NCBI GenBank assembly: GCA_963556495.2
Contig: OY747702.1
Location: forward strand, 25,027,403-25,091,402
Reading direction: 5' to 3'
Source of the DNA: Valencia hispanica
Taxonomy: Eukaryota > Chordata > Actinopteri > Cyprinodontiformes > Valenciidae
Length of the DNA stretch: 64,000 nucleotides
Under the pieces are notes generated by a model. It made no database searches. It saw only the letters and a list, made by a program, of their open reading frames with translations, and was not told the origin of the DNA. Numbering within the stretch: the stretch's first letter is position 1; every line of letters starts with the position of its first letter. Shown piece by piece: positions 49,641 to 64,000 of this stretch. Both the position numbers and the translations under genes were made by a program.

Positions 49641-52009
49641 TTTATATTCTTTGTAAATGATAAATGGTAAATGGTACCATTATTAATTAATGTAAATTTA
49701 CCATTATTTGTAAGCCATACTCTTGAAAAATACAAGAAAATAAGGCTTGAAATAATAGAAATTTCTAGAAATGTCACTCCATGTGTAATGAATCTCCTGT
49801 ATATAGAAATGAGTGACAAAAAATAGATTTCTTTTCACAACATTGTAATCAGGCTTCAATAATCCATAATTTACTCTGAAATTAGGCAATTTCAAATGTA
49901 TACATCATCATTTTTTGTTTCAACTAACTAGAAACTTTAAAAAAATTTTGTCAAATTTTTTATGTGTGGTGTTTGTAATGATTAACTGGGTTCTAATGTT
50001 TTATGAACTAGAACTTGATTACTTCTACTAACGGATAAAATTCCTTATTGGGTACCTGTAGAATCATACATTTTCTGTTTTAGTTGTTCATTATTTAACT
50101 TTTCACCTACAAATAGTTTGTGTTTGATTTGGGATGCCTTAATGTGAAGTGGCATTTAGCCATTTTTTTAAATTATCCCCATCAATAATTTTTGTATCCA
50201 TCACAGTTAGTGGTCTTCTTCTGAAGCTTTTAGCACAGAAGTAGAAACACATCACATCAGAAACAACACTACAGTACATTATATAGGCACCCACGTGGCC
50301 TTTCTGTTTGCTCAGCAGCCTTTGTTTGTCTCGTCTGACCCCTTTGCTTTGTTGGTGTTTTTGATGTCAACACTGCGTGACTTGTACTCTGCAGCATTAA
50401 TTCTTTATTAGTCGCAGATCATGAGTGTCAAATGCACAAAACTCCAATGAGGGCAGCTGTCACATTAGTTGCTAAAGCCGACAACTGTTGCCAGTAATCA
50501 CAACTTTGTGCAGAGTTGTATTATTAGTCCTGACTGCTCAGATTGACTAAAACTTTCTGGATTTCTTATTGCTGTTTTAATGGATTCAAAGTCACAACAG
50601 AATACCTTCATTAACTACAGAAGATATGTTTTGCATACATGAGAATCATATTTATAAAAATAAATAAATAAAATGCAAACACGTTTATGCAAAGCAGTGC
50701 ATTTAAAATGACTTGTGTGCTGCAGCTGGTGTAAATCACTCAGCGCAGTGCAGTTTCTCTTCTAATATTCTTTTAAAGTAATTTGCCAGTGCTGCCCCAG
50801 AGGCTTCACACATGATCTATATGTGTTATCTCTTGCTACATCTCTGTTGTCTGTAAATGCAATAAAAAGTTTTTCAGAAGGTTTAATGAAATCCAGTGAG
50901 AGATTGGCGATGCTAAGAACAAACCACTGAAGTAGTTGCACTCTGCTGTAAGGCTGAATACTATTTATTCTGGTGAATTTGAACTATTTTACTAAATAAT
51001 AGAGCATATGCTCAGAAGGCTGTTAAATGTCAGCTGAGGCTGTCAAGTGCAGGTCTCTTTTCAGGTGCACTTGAAAATAGCTGAAGAGCTAAAGTGGAGA
51101 AAGGAGGAAAATGGAACAAGTGAGTTGGAATCTGATTTATTTATTGTGTCCTTGAGAGGAGAGAGATTAGGTGTGTGTGCAGCAAAGAGAGGAAACTGAA
51201 CAATGAGTTTTTTTCTGCAGAAGTGATCAAATTACACTTGCCAGGTCAGGTCCTTCTGCAGCATTTTGTCTTTTCTGTCCTTTATACTGAGAAATATCTG
51301 GCCCTCTTCACACTTGTGAGACTTGATCAGATTGTTTCACTGCCATAGGCCCACTGAGCCAGCAAATACCAGAAGCCAAACACTAGTACCACAGTTCAAA
51401 GTGTGTTATGATTACCGTCCTCTGGTCAGAGAAAAAGTGCTCTCGTGATTAGTTTATCTTTTACCCTTCCCTGTTACTTTCTAGAACAGACATGTCACCC
51501 AAATAGCTTTTTTACCCTTGCTTTTACCTCATTCTTCCAGGATAAGCTCTACTGCAATTGTCACCATCACTGACAGATAAGCAAACTAACAGTCTCGTGA
51601 GCCTCATATTTTGCTGCACCATTCTTGAACACTAATCCCTCCCACACTGTCTTATTCCTAGTTGGTTGCAGTCCAGGCATAACAAAGGCGGGGGGAAAAA
51701 AACATAAAAAGGAAAGGAGAAGCGGTGAAGCAAATGAAAGAACAAAAAGCAGTATCCTTTCCTTCTTTGTCAGAAATGGCTAATTTGGATTGTAATGTTT
51801 TGTATGGCCCAGGCTGGTTCCACAGGAATGGTGCAGCAGTGAATAAATCCTGAATCAAAGCAACATCCTCCAAAAAGAAAAAAAAAAGAAAAAAAAAAGA
51901 AAAACGAACATTGTTTTTGCTATGTTAGGTGCATTTCTTATTTGAGCTTTAGCAGAGGCTTTCATATTCACCAACAATGCACACCCTAAAACCACAGACA
52001 CAGACTGTG
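49641..52009. other. Intergenic; possible conserved block at 50,290-50,540
   Basis: No gene recognised. 50,290-50,540 is non-repetitive, GC-balanced and contains GCATTAATTCTTTATTAGTC, so it is a weak regulatory candidate. A purine-rich A-tract lies at about 51,872-51,905. Confidence 0.3.
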
Positions 52010-52620
52010 AAAACCTTCAAACCCTGTACAGGTTAATGGTATTATACTAAATCCCAAAAATGGAAACATTGGATTACTGCAAACACTGACAGACCGGGTA
52101 AGGATATAATTAATCAGAAAGGCAGCCAAGAGGTCCATGGTCACTCTGGAGGAGCTGCAGAGAGCAACAACCCATGTAAGAGAATCTGCTAAGACAGCTA
52201 TTAGTTGTGGCCTACACAACTCTAGCCTTTATGGTAGAAGAGCCAAAAAGCTATTATTGTCAGAAAGACAAAACAATTTACAGGGTGCCACAAGGCATGT
52301 AGAGGACACAGCAAAAATGTTGAAGAGGGTGCTCTGTTCTGTTGAGCTAAATTGAACTATTTTGGCACCATGCAACGCACTGCGTAGAGAAAAACTAACA
52401 CTGGACATCACCCTGAACCCACCATGGAAAGACATGGCAGTGACAGCATCATGTTGTGGGGATACCTTTCTCCATGCATAATTTTTCCTTATTTTGTGTT
52501 GATATATCATTTAAAAAAATCCCAGTTAAATACAGTCACGTTTATGGTTATATTATTACAAAATTTGGAAACGTTTGATGGGTATGAATACTTTTAGAAG
52601 GCACTTTAGGTTGAAAATTT
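52010..52620 (+). mobile_element. Tc1-like DNA transposon relic
   Basis: Blocks in order: CACTGACAGACCGGGTAAGG, AGGCAGCCAAGAGGTCCATG, GTCACTCTGGAGGAGCTGCA, CTATTAGTTGTGGCCTACAC, ACATCACCCTGAACCCACCA and GGCAGTGACAGCATCATGTT. The right terminus is GGGTATGAATACTTTTAGAA. Same family as 3335-3880 and 17,586-19,130. Frames are broken, and the left terminus and N-terminal part are missing. Confidence 0.75.
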
Positions 52621-53075
52621 ACTCTTAAACAATAACTTAGACAGCAGGTGGTATGCTTCAAAAAAGTTTGGGGGTTATAATACATTATTGATTGTGTCAC
52701 AAAGGCTTTCATGAAGAGTGAGGAGGGAAGAAACAGCACATGTCAGATGAAGCTGTCAATGTAGCCCTCAATCTGTGGATACAAGGCAAGATACCAGGAT
52801 TAAAGCAGATAGTGCTTACTATTGATCCAGCACGCACACTTTTACTGCCTAACAGCTCAATATCGTACTATTACAGGAAAACCTGAACCATTTATGTGCT
52901 CATCCGTAGGAGCTCTGCATAGGCTATTGATACTCCGACAGAGGTTGCACTGTGCTTAACCTGATGTGAGAACCGCTGCTACCACAACCTCTGTAAACCA
53001 CACATGTATTAGTTTTATAACATTTTATCCAAGAAGTAGAAATAAACACAAAGACACAAGGACCTTTCTGTACAT
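52621..53075. other. Intergenic, nothing recognised
   Basis: No gene or repeat supported. Confidence 0.4.
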
Positions 53076-53085
53076 TTTATTTACA
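53076..53085 (-). terminator. Candidate distal poly(A) signal with overlapping Pumilio-type element
   Basis: The minus strand reads TGTAAATAAA, which contains AATAAA and a Pumilio recognition motif of the UGUANAUA type, followed within 40 bases by GT-rich sequence (CCTTGTGTCTTTGTG). If used by gria3 it would imply a 3' UTR of about 4.4 kb. The assignment is inference. A LINE relic and a (TA)n array lie between it and the stop codon. Confidence 0.2.
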
Positions 53086-54457
53086 AAAATGTATTAAAAT
53101 TCTTTGTACAGCGCCTCCTTCGATGAGGTTCAGCAAATTATGCATGCATCTTTTGCTCTTTTGTAACCACTACTACGCTTTGTGTTTTCATTAGTTTTTT
53201 TAAGGTTATTTCTGTAGGATGTGACACCTACTAAAAAGCAAAAAAACAAATTCAAACAACTTAAAAAAAAATAATTAGCAGAGCTTTATTTCTAGCACGA
53301 AGCTAGGATCAGTTTGTGCGTAGCAGGGCTCATCAAGCATCACTGATTTCACATGCAATTCTTTAGAGAAAAAAAAAGAAATAATGTAAGTGAAAACCCA
53401 ATCTGTCATCATGTAATATAAATAATTCTCATTTGTCTAAGTGTACATATCTCTCCTGTTTACTCTTTGTCCTCAAATTGTCTATTTTGTTATATAAAAC
53501 TATCTGCCCATAGCTTTAGGTGATTAGATAAATATCCTCCTAAATCCTATGGAATCACAGTCTTTAGGAAAAAACACAATTGATTACAGCAGTATGGGAA
53601 TGTGCTAAGCTCGAGGAGATGCCCCACTGTCTTCTTATAAAAACTCTACTTTTTGTTGTATTTATGTTTTTTTATTTACTAAGTAAAATCACTAAACACT
53701 TTAATTTTCATGGAAGAAAATCATTTTGAAAGCAAACCACAGCTCATTGGAAAATGTGCAATTTGACAGAAAATGTAAAAAAAAGAAAAAAAAACTACAG
53801 AAAATGATTTTTAATCGTACTACAGTTAATCTACAACTGAAGTACCATTTGTTTGGTTTTACTTTGATGTAAAGAAGACTTGAATGAATCTAGGTTTCAG
53901 GGAAAGACTCTTTAGAGCATCAAACCTTCCTTGATATTTTACAAATTGTATATATCCCAACATATTTTCTTTACCCAGATTTTACATAATAATTGTCTTA
54001 CAAAACACACTCTTGGCAGTATTGAAAGTGGCAATCAGGTCCTGGCTCATGTTATCTTCTTCTTATCTTCTTGACTCCCATCAAATTTTCCCGAAGACAG
54101 CAACGGCAGCAGCACCAGAGTTCTAAGTACAAACAACAACACGCATCTTTGTTTCGAGCTTGACAGCATTTTGCTCCGATGCAATAGATCTTTCTTCTAC
54201 AAGTTCATGGTCATTTGAAGGGATTCACAGCAGTATAAAAAGCTATTATCTAATAACCAGTGTCCTACAGTGCACTGAGTAGATCTAGTAAAATAATTTC
54301 AGCACATTAAACCAGTGAAAATCTGGCAGCAGAAGGATGATGAGTAATCTGATCATATTGATTACAAGAAACCAATTAGACACTTGTCACGTATGATTCA
54401 TCGTCTTTCTGGCACTTCAAAATGTGCTTAGAGTTGCAAGTGATGGCTTTTTTCTCT

Positions 54458-54515
<58 letters not shown>

Positions 54516-57214
54516 ACTGCACCATTCTTCTGTTTTGTATTAGTTTCAAGCAAAAAGCATTATCATTGTGATCGAGTTGCATTGTTTAGACTCGGAGTTG
54601 TATAAGGCACTGAGAGGTGGAGGAAACCTCATCGGCTCTTCCCATGACCAGTCAAGTCGTGTCATCAATGCAGATTATCATGCCATGAAGCACAAACCCC
54701 CCATGGTCCTGTGCCTTTCACAGATGTTTAGTCACAGTTGTAGAGGATGGCAGAAATGTTTCGTAAACCTGCGTCAACGAACAGAGCAGAGGCAAAGATG
54801 GGAGGAGTTTAGGATACCATGGGGAAATGTACATCAGCATAACTGGTGCTCTAAGTCAAGGTAAAAAGTAGGTACATGAGGATGTTGCGGATTTTAACAC
54901 CTTGAACTATGAGAATTTTTTTCTTTCTTTTACTTTTTTTTAGCTCATTATGCTTTGCTTTAACAAAAATAAAATTAATCGCTTGCAAATATTTCCGACC
55001 ATTTTAACTTCAAAAGACTTGATCAGTCTGCTTCCTCAGAGCTGTCCTGCTTCAGTCCAAACACATTCGATTGACAGCATCAGGAACAGAGGCAAAAACC
55101 TGCCATCAGATTTGAACTATTTGATGTAAATTATGTGTTTTGTTTTTCAGCTAACTCCATGCCTAACCAGTTAAAAGAGTACAGGGTGAAAAGAAATCAC
55201 TGCAAATGTCTTGGGTACACATAATGCAAGCTTTTCTTCTCTGGAAGAAAACTGGGTATCAGAGGATTCCATCACTCACAATAATAAGATGATTGGGAAA
55301 ATGTGTTCTTTTGGCATTTGAAACATTTGACATGTCACGCACTGCTTTTAATGAGAACACCCATGCAATCAATGTAATCAAAAACAAAGCTCGCATGTAA
55401 TTCTGTACTTCACACATGCATTTTCGTGGTTTCCACTGGTTTCTAGAGATCGTTTAGTGGCTTTTATCTGGAAGTCCTAATTGCATTTCTTGCCTTAGAA
55501 ACGTCTTTAAAAAGTTCTCAGTATGTTTCATGTGATGTGGTGTCCATGTCTACTAAGAAAATAAGTTCAAAAAGCTGTGCTCAATGTGATTAGCATTTAT
55601 ATTAGCATTTGATAGAATGACTGGGTGTAATGTGTTGGGAAGGGTTCACAAACAGAAAATTACGGTTGCAGATTACCTTGACCTTACAAGGCATTTTAGT
55701 CGTTTTAACATAATTTTATTTGCATTCATGTTGAGCAACTTCAGAGCCTTGGTTTGTTCAGATCTATTCCAATGCTTCTAGGTATTTTCTAGCTAATTGA
55801 TCAAGTTAACAGCTGACTGGTGAACCCAGTTCCAGCAATGGAAGCATATTGTGTGCCATACTTGCCAGACAACATTTGAACCATAACATAAGAATTTTTA
55901 AAATCTGTTGAATTGTCTTAGAGGCTTACTTTGGTGAAGCTAACTATATTTACAAAATGTAGTTTCTTAGCATTTGCTATATTACAATCAAAGACGAAAC
56001 AAGTTGATCAACAGATATTTATATTAAACAATTATAATTACACTCGATTAGACCAACAAACTACACATTTTTATTTTTATTTTATTACACCAGTTCAAGT
56101 AATTATTAGTATTTTATATAATAATCAAATTAATAAATATATCTGACAACTATAGTGGAGCAAAACATTTTTTTTAAACACTGAGCTATTTAATTTGCTT
56201 TTACTTTTATGGAATAACAGTGTATCTTTCCTTTGGCATAAGCTGTAAATCCTTTGGAGAAGTGTGAAATCTAAGAAAATATCTTAAAATCGGTGAAACC
56301 GAAACTACTGAGAAGTGAACAATAAAATGATTGGCTAAGCAGAGCTATTTCAAGATTCAAGGAAAAATGCACAAACTTTTAAAAATGTGTTAGAAAAGGA
56401 AAACAGTTCTTACCAACAACATGTTATTGGTCAATACACACTTTTGTAATCTCACTTATACACTAGTAAAACTACAAAGCTCTACACAACCCTGTTAATG
56501 TTAAAATACTAGGCTTTTGTGATAAAAACAAAAAAGACGAAAGGCCTCTGCAAAGCTGAATGACATGCCGGTGACAATATTCTGCTATTGGATTCAGCTG
56601 TGTTGGAGCAGGGATGCATCTAAAAGTTAGGACTGGACCTGGGCACCCTTGGTCTAAGAGGTGCAACAGATCCAGGAAGTAAACTCACAAATCTCTCTCC
56701 CCAGTGACACCCTCCAGCACATTTGGAGGGATCCTAATGCATTCCAAGAACAGGAGAGACACAGTGAGTTATGGGTCACTCATGGGGTCCCCTCTGATAG
56801 TAATCCAGGAGACTGACAGCAGAGGGCTACATTATGTCAGTGGCATCCTGTGTCTGCATGTCTGATGTTTCATGAAACAGCACCCCTGTGACAGTCTTTC
56901 AGCAAGGCAATGCCTGTCCACACAGCATGTCTGTTTACAGACAGAATGTGTTATGTTGAGGTGCCTCTATAGCCACCCAAGTTCTGCAGACTTGCACGAA
57001 TTGATAATGTGAGAAATCAGTTTAGACATCAACTCTACTGACCTGTGGGCTGAAGAAGAGGACCCGCAGCAGTTGTATTCAGTCCCAAAAGGTTGCCACA
57101 CTTTACAGGCTAGGGGTCTGTCTGTGTGCCCATACTGCCAACTTGATCATCTATTTGATGCAATACTATAATAATGGCAGTACATTTGTATTCCATTCAA
57201 CATGTGCGGTTTCT
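53086..57214. other. Region downstream of gria3: possible long 3' UTR or intergenic DNA
   Basis: No convincing reading frame. It contains a (TA)n array at 54460-54512. At 56690-56800 a degenerate piece resembles a fish LINE segment (CCCAGTGACACCCTCCAGC and neighbours). The stretch 53,080-54,440 is AT-rich with little repeat similarity and could be the unique part of a long 3' UTR. The 98-codon plus-strand frame at 54568-54864 shows no recognisable domain. Confidence 0.4.
54460..54512. repeat. (TA)n microsatellite
   Basis: Uninterrupted alternating AT, about 53 bp, flanked by TTTCTCTCC on the left and AACACTGC on the right. It lies in the 3' flank of gria3. Confidence 0.97.
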
Positions 57215-57220
57215 TTTATT
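57215..57220 (-). terminator. Candidate proximal poly(A) signal of gria3
   Basis: TTTATT on the plus strand, i.e. AATAAA on the minus strand, about 230 bases after the stop codon, followed in transcript direction by a CA and a TGTTG stretch. It would give a very short 3' UTR. AMPA receptor genes usually have longer ones, so it may be one of several sites. Confidence 0.35.
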
Positions 57221-57447
57221 GCCACCATTCCGTCCTTTTGCTCAACTTTTTTCCAGTTTGTGTCAGATTGTTTTTTTTTTCTGCAGAAATAATTGGGTTT
57301 TGTCCAACATGACAACCATAAACAATTTCACTGGCAGCATACACACAGCTGAATAATTTAAACTGGCTGCTATGAGAGGAATCTAAATGATTCATCTCTT
57401 TTGACACACGGGGGACTTTGTGGAAGGTAAAGAGAGCCAACATACCT

Positions 57448-64000
<6,553 letters not shown>

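Noticed and set aside
54568..54864. 98-codon plus-strand frame near the gria3 3' flank
   Set aside because: No recognisable motif, no splice or promoter context; probably chance.

Overview
This window looks like teleost fish nuclear DNA. It is AT-rich, almost entirely non-coding, and packed with relics of fish-typical transposons: L2-type LINEs, Tc1-like elements, hAT and Harbinger miniature elements, Ty3/gypsy LTRs, a Penelope-like element and tRNA-derived SINEs. No bacterial, phage or organelle genes are visible, and I see no CRISPR array, rRNA or functional tRNA gene. I cannot name the species.

The one host gene I can support lies at the right end on the minus strand. It is the 3' end of an AMPA-type glutamate receptor subunit gene, best matched to GluA3 (gria3; a or b paralogue not resolved). 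In transcript order it has: the last 23 bases of an exon ending at the R/G editing codon (63978-64000), a near-perfect RNA-editing hairpin across that exon-intron border (63917-63984), a flop exon (63111-63225), a flip exon (59053-59167), and a terminal exon with the M4 membrane segment, the cytoplasmic tail and the PDZ-binding C-terminus (57448-57693). The flop and flip exons are both exactly 115 bp, have the same phase and are mutually exclusive. A 3' UTR follows to the left, with a proximal poly(A) signal candidate near 57,220 and a speculative distal one near 53,080.

The rest (1 to about 53,000) is gene-free as far as I can see. Region by region: 0-3 kb has L2 tails and a 176-bp GAA tract. 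3.3-9.4 kb is a pile-up of a Tc1-like fragment, two nested LINEs and a truncated gypsy element with its 3' LTR. 11.9-13.8 kb is a TTAA-flanked DNA transposon carrying a GC-rich insertion. 17.6-22.2 kb has Tc1-like relics and a miniature element. 25-26 kb has an L2 tail and two tRNA-derived SINEs. 28.9-31.3 kb has LINE, LTR-like and Tc1-like relics. 35.9-39.5 kb has Penelope-like and restriction-endonuclease-type LINE fragments among long (TA)n arrays. 44 kb has a 59-bp-arm inverted repeat. 45.2-47.5 kb has a solo LTR, an L2 tail, and a hAT-type miniature element nested in a Harbinger-type element. 48.4-52.6 kb has more transposon relics. A few unique stretches look like possible conserved regulatory DNA, but that cannot be tested from one sequence.

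I did not find an undescribed multi-gene system. The most informative biology is the intact flip/flop and R/G-editing module of the receptor gene. The most informative structure is the set of nested insertions whose target-site duplications can be read directly.
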